From: Daedaleopsis sinensis
Taxonomy: Eukaryota > Basidiomycota > Agaricomycetes > Polyporales > Polyporaceae
DNA: 64,000 bases
Assembly (NCBI GenBank): GCA_033807695.1
Contig: CM066304.1
Coordinates: 868,001 to 932,000, forward strand
Reading direction: 5' to 3'
Shown here: positions 21,402-33,766 of the stretch, one piece after another
How the letters are laid out: every line of letters starts with the position of its first letter
How positions within the stretch are numbered: position 1 is the stretch's first letter
Notes under the pieces: model-generated
What the model saw: only the letters and a program-made list of their open reading frames with translations
Told to the model about the DNA's origin: nothing
Databases searched by the model: none
Made by a program: the position numbers and the translations under genes

Positions 21402-23158
21402 TCAGACACCTCCAACGTCTCTCAGCAGCAACCTCGCAATCCTCAACCTGACCATCTCCTCGATCGTCTCGCGCCACTGGTCAGATGCGAGTGGTGCACA
21501 CCGCCACTCTACTTCGGGGAACAGAGTGTCCAAGAACCCCGCGAGACGCGCCGGGTCGGGTATCTTGGAGTTCCACCCGTGGTCGGACAGCGACAATGAA
21601 CGCAGTCCGTGCCCGCACCCGCGTCCTGTCCCAGACTTCGCATGTGATCCTGTCGGACCAGACGGGCACGCCGCGCCTGGACGGTCGGCACTGAGCTGAC
21701 CACTGGCACTGGACGAACCCGACGCGTCGATTCCTGGGAGCACGAGGTCGGTCAGTCCGGGACAACGCTGCGCGAACGTGGCGACGTCCTGCAGCGACGG
21801 GGAGACGGAGGAAGGGAAGTAGCAGAGGTGGACGCGCGTCGCGTTCGGCCACGCGTCCGCGATTTTCTCCAGATCGTGCTCGGACGCGGGGACAGCGACA
21901 GTCTCCGGCGTGATCGCGATCTGGACGTCTTCGAGGTTGTGCATATCGAGCAGCGGCTCGATGGTGCGGATGAACGGCTGGCCGTCTGCGGTGCTCTGGA
22001 TCGGTCCCACGTTACGTAGGGATAGTTCCAGCTTGCTGAGGGACGATGCGAAGCGGGCGCGGATGACGTCGCAGATGGCGTGGATTCCGACACCCACTGC
22101 GCCTGTCGTACACTCGCAGTTCTGGATGGAGAGCGAGTGTAACTGACTCGATGTGATTGTTGAGATGAACTCGGAGATGGTGTGGAGATGGGAGAACATA
22201 GCGTCTAGCATTAGGGTTTGAAGGGATGGGAACGCGCCGCAAAACACATTTGCGGATGGTACCTCGGAAGGAAGGCGAATCTTGAGGTGCTGCAAAGACT
22301 GCATCGAGGCAAGCGAACGAAGTAGGGGCATGGTCGTGACCTCGGAGTGGATCCTTGAGAGCAGGTCGGCGGTTTGCAACTCGCGGAAGCCTGTCACCGA
22401 CTCTAGCCACGACTCTTTGATGTCTCCTGTGGTGCTTACGCGGAGATAGCGTAGATTAGGCGCCTTGGCGACTATACTAGTGAGCAGATCGCGCACAAAC
22501 GTCTCGCACACGGACGGAGCATCGTCCAGCGTGACTTTGTCATGCGACTGTGGCGTCCTCTGGAAGACGATGTGCAGGCTGCGAAGAGAAGGAGATATGA
22601 TGTGGAGCAACTCCATCCCAGAAGGCACAAGCTGTACCCAGCGCATACGGCGCAGGTGCGGAAGAGGCGACATGCCTTCTCGGAGGAGCTCGGCGCAGTA
22701 GGGTCGCTCAGGCGAAGACGAGGCAGTGCCGAGTCCATGAATGGCACGTACGTAACGCGCATACTCGAGACTTCGCCTGCTCGAGATTAATCGGGTCTAT
22801 GAAATGCCGTAAATGAGCGCAGAGGAGTGAGTACACGGGAGAAGGGTCGCACCTGTGCCGTAAATGGCTCGGGCACGCGAATGGCAGGTATGAGATGCGC
22901 GACATTGTCGATGTCCCGCCATAGGACAGACACGGCGGGCGTGAAAAATGCTTTGCACACGCGTGCGCATCGTGCAAGGGTTCTCCGATGCTGCGAGTCA
23001 GCTTTGCGAGCGAACCAGCGATGGGCGTCATTGGTGGAGACGTCGTAGTCGTACCAGGAGTGTTCCGTAGCTGCGAGCTGGTCGAAGACACAACAGAGGA
23101 GGTCGTAGCACTGCAGGGCTCTGAACGGGGATGGCATGGGAATCTGTTGGGCGAGCAT
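21402..23158 (-). CDS. F-box protein with leucine-rich-like repeats, copy 2
   Basis: Exons 23158-22853 and 22796-21402, phase 0 (566 aa), start chosen at MLAQQIP because the frame upstream looks like an intron ending TCTCTCACAG. F-box: DLLCCVFDQL ... RTLARCARVCKAFFTPAVSVLWRDID. After the splice the SLEYARYVRAIHGLG segment corresponds to RYLAHVRTV in copy 1. LRR-like segments follow (ISPSLRSLHIVF, LRSLASMQSLQHLKI, FPSLQTLML). A Gly/Ser-rich stretch near 21,600-21,720 that copy 1 lacks may be an unrecognised in-frame intron. Probable SCF substrate receptor; target unknown. Confidence 0.8.
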
Positions 23159-24710
23159 TAAGGTATCCTGTGAGAGAGAAGTCTTAGTAAAATTGTTTGA
23201 TTTGCGGGAGGAATACAAGACTTTCCCGCACCTGTGAGTTCGAGTGGTACTGGAGGGAGGTCGATAGTATGTGTAGTACGGCCGGGTCTTTATAGCACGG
23301 CGTCCCTGAGACTTGGGCCGATCGAGTGCTTCGACTGAACTGAATTGATCCCGAGGGCAGGAAGCTGCTCAGTAAGTCGCTCGGCGGAATGACGTCTGTC
23401 TCAAATCGGTGCGCTTGAGTTTACGAAGAACCAGAATGCCACCTTCCGGCGGATCCGAAGAACAATGGTCGCCAGTTGGAGAGCACTCATAGCGCCTTCG
23501 TGCGATGAATTGATATTGATGTGCTTCGATTGGAGCCCTCCAGCAGCCTATGCCTAACTCTTCGCAATGAGGCATCCGGCGTGCCAGAAAATCGCAGGAG
23601 GGAGTTCCCGAAACGCGGATCGGAGTGCGCGTTTTCGCTCTGGGCACCTGGAAGTGCCGTGTTAGTATTGGACTGGGCCAGCTGACGGCGTCCCGCAGTT
23701 CTTTCCCCACCACGGGGCCTGCGGGCCCGGGGTCTGTACTAGTCTCTATGTGCGCAGTGAGTACAAGACCAAATCCAATAACAAAAACAATTGGAAGGCG
23801 AGTGATGGCAAGATAGGTACATGAGAGACGCTGTATCTTTGATTGACGTACAGAGACTATCCTGAAGCTGGAGGCCCATATTGAGCGTAACGTGGCCAGC
23901 GCCCCGTCGCCGGACTCGGACTCGGAGTTGGTGCGTCCGACACTTGGATGAAGGCGGTGGTCATTCGCTTGGTCCCTGCAGCGCCTCTCGATGACTTCCA
24001 TGCGATGATGTTACATACCTCTCAATACGGCGTTGTTTTGGGCTTGGCGAATTCCGTACGGGCGCGGGCAACGACGCCGTATCATATCCCAAATGCACGT
24101 TGCACTCCCTTCAGCGTTCCCCCAATCTCCAGCAGGGCTGTCCGACGGTGAAATGGGCCAATCTCCTGTCTCGCATGCGAGTCTTGCGCACGGAAACCTC
24201 AGGCTCACTTCGGCCGCACGAATCCTCTCTTTCTCCCTAACTGCGGGGCTACATACCTGAACAACATTGGCAATCGCATACGCGCAAGCAGTTGTGTTTC
24301 AGTGCCAAACTCTTCGCACTTTGAGCCTGACAGCAGTGAGATGTTTACGAAAACCAGAGGAGGGGTTGATCCAGGGTTGATCATAAGGGTTTGAGTAAAG
24401 GAGCAAACTGAGAAGCGCCCAAACGCGACCCGCCGCGTTTGGGCGGCTACGACCCTTTGTACTGAACGCCGACGGTGACCGTGACTCGGAACCGCGCTTG
24501 AACAGAAGCTCGACAAAGGCCAAAAGTACTGCTGCTTGGTATACTAGTAAGTCTCGCTTGAATGACCACTACAAGAACGTGATACTTAGGTGTTCTCGCT
24601 GACCATTATCTGCTCACACAGCTATATATCGCAACTGTCATCCAACTGAAAGTTGAACGTTGAAGCTTCAAACATCTACAAACCAAACGGCGCGCGCAAA
24701 TTTTCTATAA
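23159..24710. other. Unresolved region, possible decayed or small-exon gene on the minus strand
   Basis: Minus-strand frames at 24001-23369 (210 codons), 24208-24011 and 24523-24299 are open but do not join into a protein I recognise; GTATGT-like donors occur near 24013 and 24254. A perfect 12-bp palindrome (CGCCCAAACGCG, loop 6) sits at 24416-24445. I see no domain and leave it unassigned. Confidence 0.35.
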
Positions 24711-26436
24711 TGGCACCCGAGAGCCGACGGACTATAGTGACCAGCGGAACGAACACGCCCAGGGTCCGTGCTATCGCACAGTCGCGTCCATTCACGCAAC
24801 AGGAAGGTGACCTTTCCTCGCGTATCGCCCACGCCATAAGCTCACCCGCCGGCCTTGGCTCAGGTCGACGTGCTCTTCCCTGCAAACACATCCCTGCAGA
24901 ACGCGCTCGGAAACCTCCAGCTCACGTACCACACGTGTGAATCCTCGCTGAGCGACTTCCTGCAGTTCGCCAAGCCGCACATCAACCAAGTCGCCCCCGA
25001 GAGGTGCCGTCTCGTCCTGATGACCGCTGCTCCCCCGCACTGACGCTTCCTCTTTATCTCTACGGGTAACTCCCTCTCTCACTCTCATCTAGCAAGATCG
25101 TAGCCCTTGGCCTTGCGGGTCCGGTAGAAGACGACGTATGGTCCCTTGACTCGAGCGGCGTGTTAACCATCGCAGCGTGCAAACAGACGTACGAGTCCCT
25201 CGGCCTCCCTGGCGAGCGGCTGCCCTGGAAAGAATGCCAAAACACGCACCGTTCGTACTCCAGCGCTCTGTACATGTTTTCAGGGTCCCTCCTGCTCACT
25301 GCGCTCGCCTGCACAGTGATCCACATCTCGGTCAGAGAGGCGCGCCCGACTGCGACCAAGTGGCTGACGTGTGGCGCGAAAGAGAGCGCGGCGCTGCGTG
25401 CATGGGACGCGCGCAGAGGTCCGTGGAAAATTGCGTACCATCTGCAAGACCCAGGTGCGTCGGGCGTTGGTGCTAGCCTACATGCGGCTGCTGCATGCTT
25501 GATAGGTTATCCGTGGATGTCGGTGACGAAGGTTACCGCCTAACCTTGCGTCCGATTCCGAGGCCTTGCTTAGATGATCATAGATCATGACAAGGCTGCT
25601 GTGATCGGATATCTGAGCAGCCTGCAGGGCACGGACGTGACACCCCGCATGTGCTCCATGAACCCACCATATCTGCGGGACAATACGATTTGTTTTCTCG
25701 ACCCTGACTTGATTGAACCTTACCATTTACCACCGGAGCTCATCTCATACGTAATTCAGGAGGCGACCTGCCTGCGGACAGCGTCGCACACGAGCTTGAG
25801 CGAAGCGAGAACACACGAGCCAATGTGCACATCCCAGTATTGAAATCCGGCGACCTGGTCCTTGCCGGCAGCGAGAAAGAAGACGGAGAAGAATGGGAAG
25901 AGCGTGTCTCCTCGTTGTTCGAATGGGTCGGCATGGCTAGCCTCGGCTCGCAGAGGTAAGTGACCTTCGCGCTCTTCCGAGCAAATCAACTGATGCTTCC
26001 CTAGACTGTCGGCTGCCGACAGGTGCGATCCGTACATTTCTGTGTACGCACCCCCAGAGCCTGCATCGGTGGGCGAACTCACCGTGATGCGCTGGAGAGG
26101 CCTCATCCCTTCGTCGTTCGTGCAAGGCATCATGGATACTATTCTGTGAGAGCTTCCCTTCGCTCCGGCACCTCACACCATACTCATGTGCGCTGCAGCT
26201 CGCCCAATATGCCTTGCCCCAGCTTTGCGTCGGTAACCGTGCATAGTGTCCCGACATCTCCCGTGACGTACATTCCTGCGGGGGGCGTTAAGGGGCCTCC
26301 GTTGCGTGCCCCTCGACCAGAATCCGAGGATACGTTGACACTGCTGTACTCACGAGAGGGTATTGCGGGCTCGCCACAAGGCTGCTGCTGGGTGATTGGC
26401 GAAAGTGTAGGGAGGTGGGACAGACGATGGGGTTAA
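24711..26436 (+). CDS. RPP40: RNase P/MRP subunit, Rpp40-like
   Basis: Multi-exon plus-strand gene. Well-supported exons: about 24867-25003, 25093-25250, 25317-25454, from 25585, up to 25955, 26005-26145 and 26199-26436. Family signatures: YHTCESSLSDFL near the N-terminus, KIVALGLAGPVED with VLTIAACKQTYESLGLPG, VIHISVREARP, then LFEWVGMASLGSQR, YISVYAPPEPASVGELTVMRW and ASVTVHSVPTSPV. In fungi and animals Rpp40 is a protein of nuclear RNase P and/or MRP, which process tRNA and rRNA precursors. The first exon (from ATG 24711, ending PFTQQE) does not join the second in phase with a normal-length intron, and the junction around 25,650-25,780 is also unresolved. Confidence 0.7.
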
Positions 26437-26728
26437 ATTCAGGTCGTTGAGGATTTGTTTCGACATGTTGACTCCATGGGGCTGTCTTGGATCCGTTTCT
26501 GCTACTCTTGCAACGGCGTATTCACACACCCAACCGCCGTACAAGACTCCGAACTTCGCGGAATGGGCCTCCGAACTAGACTTCGGAAAATCACGTGTCG
26601 CGCTATTCTGCTGTGATCGTCGGCCGATCCGGAATCTGAGCATGGATTTTCTGCTCATCCGACACGGATTCGACAGCCATGTCGTCTCCTGACTCGACGC
26701 CGCGCCCTCCCGCTCCTCTCTTGCTCGT

Positions 26729-26734
26729 ATATAT
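26729..26734 (+). promoter_or_regulatory. TATA box of pantothenate synthetase gene
   Basis: TATATA 9 nt before an upstream in-frame ATG (26743) and 99 nt before the ATG at 26833. This spacing favours 26833 as the translation start. Confidence 0.55.
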
Positions 26735-26832
26735 CCCGCCTTATGCTTCCGTATACCCAACCTAGTTCCCGCCTCTCCAGATATCTCGCTCGGTCCACTC
26801 GTACCCATCTGCACACCATCCTACGACGGAGC

Positions 26833-28055
26833 ATGTCTATCGATCTACCGCCCTCCTCAATCCCCCTCTTTCCAACCGTCGCTGGATACCGCGAGTGGAG
26901 GCGGAAGGCATATGATGAAAAGAAGTCGGTCGGGTTCGTCGCGACGATGGGTGCGCTGCACGAGGGGCACCTTTCTCTCGGTGCGTAGCATCCGTCTTCG
27001 TGCCATCTCCGTACTCACATCCGCGCCTGCTACCAGTCAGACGGTCGCTCGCGGAGAACGACCTGACCGTGCTCTCGATCTTCGTGAACCCGGCACAGTT
27101 CGCGCCGCACGAAGACCTCGCGACGTACCCGCGCACGCTCCCGCGCGACCTCGAGCTCCTTACGCAAGTCTCGGTCGCGGACCGCACAGCTGCCGCCGTG
27201 TTCGTCCCGAACGTGTTCGAGATGTACCCAAACGGGATCTCGCAGGACGTGGCGGAACAGAAGGGCACTTTCATTGAAGTGAAGGGCTACTCGCACCAGA
27301 TGGAGGGTAAGACGCGTCCGACCTTCTTCCGCGGCGTCGCGACGGTGGTCACAAAGCTCTTCAATGTCATCGAGGTATGCCCACGTCCTGTCTTTCCTCT
27401 CCACGTGCCCGCATCTCGCGCGGAGAACGCGATCGAGTCGCTGATGGACCTCCCGCCAGCCGACGCGCACGTACTTCGGGCAGAAGGACATCCAACAAGC
27501 CCTGCTCCTTCGTCGAATGACGCGCGACCTCCTCCTCTCGCACCCCGAGCCCGATAACCTCTTCATCGTTCCCACCGCACGGTTCGTGCTGCCTCCTCTC
27601 CTCCGGATCCCGACAGTCCGGGGGAGCTCTCGCCACGCTTACTGACCCTGCTCTACAGCGACCCGACGACGTCCCTCGCTCTCTCTTCCCGGAACGCGTA
27701 CCTCACGGACCACGAGCGCGCCAGCGCCGCACCCACGCTCTTCGCTGCCCTGCAGGAAGCGAAGGCAGCCTGGGAGACAGGCCTCCCCAAGGCCGAGTGC
27801 GTAGTGCGCGCACAGGCTACGATCGAGCGGAAGCAGCGCGAGCTCGGGGGCGAGGTCGATCTGCGGTACGACTACATCGAGATGAACGACCCGGATTCGT
27901 TCGATGTGCTCCCGGACGGGACGTCGCGGCCGCAGTGGGAGGCGGAGGTCGCAGGGCGTCCTGTCATCTTGAGCGGGGCGATGTGGGTCGGGAAAACGAG
28001 GTTGATCGACAATATTGTCCTGGGGGCGAGGAGGACGTTAAACATAGTAGAGTAG
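26833..28055 (+). CDS. PAN6: Pantoate--beta-alanine ligase (pantothenate synthetase)
   Basis: Exons 26833-26980, 27037-27374, 27460-27581, 27659-28055 (334 aa). It joins pantoate and beta-alanine using ATP to make pantothenate, the coenzyme A precursor. Signatures in order: GFVATMGALHEGHLSLV (nucleotide-binding HxGH-type motif HEGH), IFVNPAQFAPHEDL, PRTLPRDL, FFRGVATVVTKLFN, YFGQKDIQQALLLRRM, IVPTARDPTTSLALSSRNAYL, and RYDYIEMND near the end. Residues from 26743 would add a 30-aa Arg/Ser-rich extension resembling a mitochondrial presequence, but the TATA box lies too close to that ATG. Canonical proline in FVPTMG is alanine here. Confidence 0.93.
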
Positions 28056-28618
28056 TCCACACTGCAGTGCTTACTAGTACTTACTAGTTACTACTATCAT
28101 CGGTTTCGGTAAGTGTCGGCAGGCACTGCACGCAGAGCTAGCGCATGTGCCCCCGCGAGCTCGCATAGGAACTCCGGAGGCCCGGCGAATTGTCGAGTAG
28201 GACGGATCCAACCGCGTCCGGTGGGGCGAGGGAAGAACACGGCAGTGTAAACGAGTACACCTGTGCAGCGCTAAACCGTGCAGGTTCTATGCGGCTTTGA
28301 AACTCGTCAGTGAGTCGCATGGAGGGTGGAAGGGCGTACATTCTGCGGAAACAATGTGAAGCGTCGGCGTGGTCGTTGATGTTCCGATTGACGACGGTCT
28401 TGAATCGCGCCGCACAGGCAGTGCCCTTCGAGTGGAGAAATCGTGATGAGAATGGAAGGGGATAGAGCACTGACCGGTGACCGTCCACGGACATCCCGCC
28501 AACCTGACTAGTATTCGTGTTCATATACACTATGACGTCATGCACAGGCGACTGTGTTAAAGAATAATCGAGTCGACACCGGGAGACTTCTAGTCCATGT
28601 CGGTTTGTGAGGTACACA
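28056..28618. other. Convergent intergenic region
   Basis: 3' flanks of the pantothenate synthetase and GMC oxidoreductase genes, which converge here. Open frames on the minus strand carry no domain. A short TACTAGTACTTACTAGTTACTA direct repeat lies near 28070-28095. Confidence 0.5.
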
Positions 28619-30876
28619 CTACGCTTCGCAATCGAACAGATCAGGGTATGCAGCCTTTATGATATCAGCCGCCTTCTCCGCAACACCATAGACAGCCGCA
28701 GAAGTGTGCGCGGCAGGCAACCTCGGCTACATCATGATCAGCACCGTCCATGCGACCACCCAAAACCAACACTCACCACGACGGATGCATCCACGACGCG
28801 CAGCCCGCGGACACCCTTCACGCGCAGGCTCGGATCGACGACGCCCCAGGACGCGTTCGCGGGGGACATCGCCGCCGTCGCGACCGGGTGGAAGAAGCTG
28901 ACAGCGTGCTCGCGGATGTACTGGTCGATCTCCTCGTCCGTCGTCAGGTTCGCGAGCGGGCGCACGAAGTACCCCTCCCACGCCTGCGCCGCGACGAAGC
29001 GCATGCCGGCCTTGATCCCGTGCCGCACGACGTACAGGTCGATGTCCTCGGACAGGAGCTTCGGGTCGATCAGCGGCGGCGCGAACGGGTCGCTCGAGTT
29101 GATCGTGATGAGCCCGCGCGAGGCTGGGGAGACGGCGCCGACGGGGAGGTTGAAGTAGTTGCCGGTGCTCATGGTCGGGTACACGCCGTTCTGAAAAAGG
29201 AACTCGAAGTGCGCGGTCGTCGGTCCACTTGCGGGGTCTTCGTGGGACTCCCAGATCGGGTCGTCCTCGGGCAGGCGCAGGAATGCGACGTGGTTCTCGG
29301 ACGTGTCGACGAGCAGCCCAGTCTTGTTCTCGCGCCACTCCGCGAGGAGCGCGTCCTTGAGTGACTCGCTCCGCCAGAGTTCGTCCAGAGTCTTAGTAGA
29401 GTTAACTTCGAATGTGATACTGCAGCCGACGTGGTCGGTCAGATTCTTTCCGACGGAGGGGTTGTCCACGAGGACGGGTATCCCAAGCGGGGCCAGGACA
29501 TCGGCGTCACCGATACCCGAGTGCATGAGAATGACAGGCGTGTGTACGGAACCAGCGGAGAGAATGACCTCCTTCTTGGCGGTCAGGATCTTGAATGCAC
29601 CCCCTTCGCCGTCCTGGAATTCGACGCTGTTCAGTGACAGCGCTCCATCTGTAGGCAGGACACGCGACACGCGTGCATGGAGCAGGACGTCAAGGTTTTT
29701 GCGATGGAGGTACTTCGGCGCAAGGTATGCCTTCGAGCTTGACCGCACTCCCCTGTCGATGAGCGCCTGCGTCCAACCTGCCAAAGGATATCCGAAGTCA
29801 GTGGAGGCATGAAGCTAAACGCGTCATGCATACGTACCGATACCAAGGTGCTCGCCAGAGTTCATGTCAATTTGGAACGGGAACTCTTCAAGCTCTTGCG
29901 TAACGGCAATGACACGGTTGTCAATCGCCCGCGCAGCGCCGGGCACGCTCACTCCAATAACACCTTTGAAGCCGTGCACTTCGGGAGTGAACTGCCCTGT
30001 TACGTTGTGGCCGTCGACAGGGAGATTGAACTTCTCGCTCTAGATAAAATTATGATCAGCAAAAGGACTCTAGGGGGTCTGAAGCGGCGGAGAGAACAAT
30101 CGTCTCTAAGCAAGTTATCCGTTGTCGCTCATCTCAATTTGTTCGGTGTCTAACCTCTGGGAACGGAGTAGAGACGTGCCGACAACAGCCAGCTACGAGC
30201 TTATCCCCGATCGGATGACAAGGAAGCAGCCAGGAATTACGTACCTTCTTGAAGAATGGCAGCACACCGTCCCATCCCCAGCTTTCGTCGCCCGAAAGGG
30301 CAGCCCAAGTGTCGATGTCAGACTTTGTGCCGCGAGTGTAGACGAGACAGTCTAAGTAAATCCGGTCTGTGAGCACATGACACGCTCACAGGGTGCAAGA
30401 GCCTGAGGGTACGTACTGACAGCACTCGTACCGCCCAAGCCGATACCGCGCGGGAAGGGCGGTGTACGCCCGAGCAGACCAGGTTGCGGAACGGTCGTGA
30501 AGTTCCAGTCCCATGGGGTGCTCGGAGTGAGCGTCACACACAGTTGCGGCACGTCGATTTCGAGCACCCCGTTGTTACTATATGCACATTTAGCATACGG
30601 ACGCACAATCGCAGTGAGCAAGGGGACTTACGCCCCACCCGCTTCCAGGAGGAGGACATTCACGTCTGGGCTCTCGGTCAGACGGTTGGCAGTGGTCGCA
30701 CCTCCGGGACCCGCTGTAGAGGTATAAATACGAAGTCAAAATTTGCGAAGGCTCAACGCACCTCCTACTATGATGAAGTCATACGAGTGCTTCAAGTGCG
30801 ACGAATCCTTGAGGATGACCGCGACTGAGAGCCCGACAAGGATGGTCGAGAGCAGCAGCTGGTGGTGGAGCTTCAT
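28619..30876 (-). CDS. Secreted GMC oxidoreductase, aryl-alcohol oxidase/glucose oxidase type
   Basis: Seven exons close in phase: 30876-30762, 30713-30632, 30577-30417, 30351-30245, 30039-29838, 29777-28777, 28726-28619 (591 aa, usual family length). Residues 1-20 form a signal peptide. FAD-binding GAGPGG follows YDFIIV, with LLLEAGG at the end of the Rossmann fold. GIGLGGTSAVN and the second signature GSVHTPVILMHSGIG are present. The catalytic pair is probably the His in SFFHPVATAAM and the His in PAAHTSAAVYG, as in aryl-alcohol oxidases. Such enzymes supply H2O2 to peroxidases in wood decay; the substrate cannot be read from sequence. The fourth intron (205 nt) is about four times the local norm. 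Confidence 0.92.
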
Positions 30877-32094
30877 CGGGAGCAGGGGAGAAATGGGCAG
30901 GGAGGTTCACCCCACTCGTAGCTTTTATACGAGCGAAGAAAGGAATTCAGAGAACGCCATCACGCACGGGTCAAGTGAGCAGCGTGACAGAGCTTCGAAG
31001 CCGACGCGCGATGGAAGCGCGATGGCATGACCCCGTTGCCAGCCGTGCGCCCGGTGTTATTCACAGATAGTCGGGCTATCGTTTTCGCTACACGCTTGCG
31101 AGAAAGACGAGGTAGCAGACGATGTTGGTAATGATTTTCGCACCACGTACGGCCTGCCAGTGCTGCGAAAGCGAGGGTACTCCGAGTCGAATTGCATTTT
31201 CAGGAAAGTGTATTGAGCAATCACGAGCGTTCCCGGTCACTCCGCAGAGCGTGGGCGGGTATATATTGTTGTCGGCGACGGGGATGGCAGAGGTTACCGG
31301 TTGGGTACGATGTGGAAGAGGACAAGGATTCAGACATATGTGCTCGCCCGGCCCGCACTGAGATTGTGTGAATTTGATCGACAGAGATTAGATAGGCGCC
31401 CGCTGAAACTCACCATCTCCCGCCGTCAATACCTTGTCTCCCCTAGGCAGACGATGTACAGGTCCTATTGAACGGGGGCAGGACGGACCTGTCGTCAATA
31501 CCTTGCCAGTGAAGTGACCACAGCTACCACAGGGTGCAATTAGGAATTTCAGGACCCCTGACATCGCCGAGAAATGTGCGAGCGATCTTACCGGATGTCA
31601 ACCATATCACGTCGTATTCACGGCGACTGATGGTTAAACGATCCTAATAACTTCCCGCCTATATCAAGGGTATGTACATCTTACGACGTCCATAAGCAGG
31701 AAATTGTCGCGACTTGTAAAGAGACGCGTCCATTGACATACAAAGGAAATGATTGTGCTATGTCGGATATCTAGTTCAATGACTGTTAAAGTACCCTATT
31801 CACATCGTGTCAATACAAATGTAATCTATCTTTCTACAGGAGATTCACGAGGTGAGCAATGTGTCTAGACAATGTCGCTTGCAAGGAAATGGTACCCATT
31901 TTCTCATGACAGGATATGATTCGGTCAGGCGCTGTGGCAAGGCGCAGGACATTGCCGATAAATATTTGACCATTTCACGTAGTCTGATATACTACGTACA
32001 ACAAACATATCACGGCAGTATCCCACCAAGCGAGATGGTTCACGGGATATCGCCGTGATATTTTTGGTATATGTTGTGTGTCTCGCGCCATGAA
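30877..32094. other. Intergenic with GMC promoter
   Basis: A TATAAAAG box on the minus strand at about 30923-30929 lies 47 bp before the GMC ATG, inside a small CTCGTA/TACGAG palindrome. The rest, 31.0-32.1 kb, shows no supported gene; a CGTCAATACCTTG word occurs twice near 31425 and 31493. Confidence 0.5.
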
Positions 32095-32230
32095 ATACAA
32101 CATATCAGCCTGGTTCAGGCGCAATCGCGCACAAGGCCACACACTCGCGCACAAGGCCACGCACTCGCGCACACAGTCACGCACTCGCGCACAATAGCAC
32201 ACAACGCTGCGCGATCGCGCACATTGTCGG
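32095..32230. repeat. Short tandem repeats of GCGCACA type
   Basis: About five imperfect 20-21-nt units of the form CACTCGCGCACAAGGCCACA between 32128 and 32225, degenerating to the right. Confidence 0.7.
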
Positions 32231-32639
32231 ACACTCAGGTACGGCTGAGCACACTGTGTAGGACCGCGATCTCAAAGGACGCATGTTGCGCACCACACTT
32301 TGCGCCGCGCGTCATCCGGACCACGAGGCTACTCACCGTCTGGGGCGCGCTGTCCTCGTACAAGGCTGCCCACATCGATTGTGCAGCCTCGTACGAGGAC
32401 GTTTGTGGGGACCGAAGAAGCGGAGTGCCAGCCAGGATGCACCCGACTCGCCGAGGGGCATGTATCATGTGGGCTCGAAGGGAGGGCGGCGGGATCACCG
32501 TGCGCGCGCGCCGAGTGCGCGTCGGCGAACCTCGCTGAGCGCACGAGAACCGAGGGTATGTAGTCATCTACGCCTTTCTGAGCACCCACGCGACTCCCGA
32601 CACACATGGGCGCACACCGTACGCGCGCTGAGGGGCCAT

Positions 32640-33450
32640 GTGCGAACAGAGGCTGCGGCTCATCGAGCGCGGACGCGCCTCCCGGGACTCTTAGGGGCGC
32701 CCGAGGGACAATACGCGCGTAGAGTGCGCTTTTGCGCACAAAGGCTGCGCCTCGAATGGCGCGCGCGCGCGAACGGGCACGCATACGCACGCATGCGGGC
32801 GCATAAAGAAGCCGCTCGAGGCGCGAACGCGCGCCGAGGGCCCTCTTGCGCACAGAGGCTGCGCCCCGAATGGCGCGTGTGCGTACCCCGACGCGCTGGT
32901 GAGCTCGAAGACAGGGCGGCCACGGGACCGTACGCGCACTGAGGGCGCGGGTGCGCATCACGGGTGCGCCTCCCCGCCCCGCGCGCAAGTTCCGGCACGC
33001 ACGCAGTCACGGAGGGAAGACGGCAGGACGCATGAGCACGCATGCGGGCGCAGAAAGAGGCCACTCGAGGCGCGAACGCGCGCCGAGGGCCCTCTTGCGC
33101 ACAGAGGCTGCGCCCCAAATGGCGCGTGTGCGTACTCCGACGCGCTGGTGAGCTCGAAGACGGGGCGGCCGCGGGACCGTACGCGCACTGAGGGCGCGGG
33201 TGCGCATCACGGGTGCGCCTCCCCGCCCCGCGCGCAAGTTCCGGCACGCACGCAGTCACGGAGGGAAGACGGCAGGACGCATGAGCACGCGCCGAGGGCC
33301 CTCTTGCGCACAGAGGCTGCGCCTCAAATAGCGCGCGTGCGTACTCCGACGCGCTGGTGAGCTCGAAGACGGGGCGGCCGCGGGACCGTACGCGCACTGA
33401 GGGCGCGGATGCGCATCACGGGTGCGCCTCCCCGCCCCGGCTGCGCGCAG
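32640..33450. repeat. CpG-rich tandem array with units of about 249 bp
   Basis: The anchor GCGTACYCCGACGCGCTGG occurs at 32881, 33130 and 33339. The first interval is 249 bp, the second 209 bp because of a 40-bp deletion. Shorter, related GC-rich pieces (CACAGAGGCTGCGCC) precede it from 32650. Long open frames on both strands here are products of the extreme GC content and in-phase repetition, not genes. A 17-bp inverted repeat with one mismatch lies just upstream (32353-32369 and 32383-32399). Confidence 0.85.
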
Positions 33451-33766
33451 TCACGGAGGGAGGACAGGGCACCCATACGCCGAGGGTGCGTCTGCCTACA
33501 GAAACGCCATACAACGGGGCCAACGGAGGCCTGAGGGCATCAAACGAACACATCCGCCCCACAACGCACGACCAGGGGGCTTACAGTGTGTACTCAGAGC
33601 TCTACACCCGGGCTCTGAGCGCACACTGTAACTGGGCGAGCGTGAGCGTACTAGATGAAATGCAGATACTCACCAGCTGTGTTACGTGTGACGTTTAAGC
33701 CGGTGTCGTCACCAGGACTGTGGCGAAAACTCGCATTGTAACCTAGAATACATCGAGAACCGTCCG

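Noticed and set aside
32329..33397. Overlapping 219-245-codon frames on both strands
   Set aside because: They arise from GC-rich tandem repeats whose unit lengths keep frames open; the peptides repeat with the DNA and have no start context or domain.
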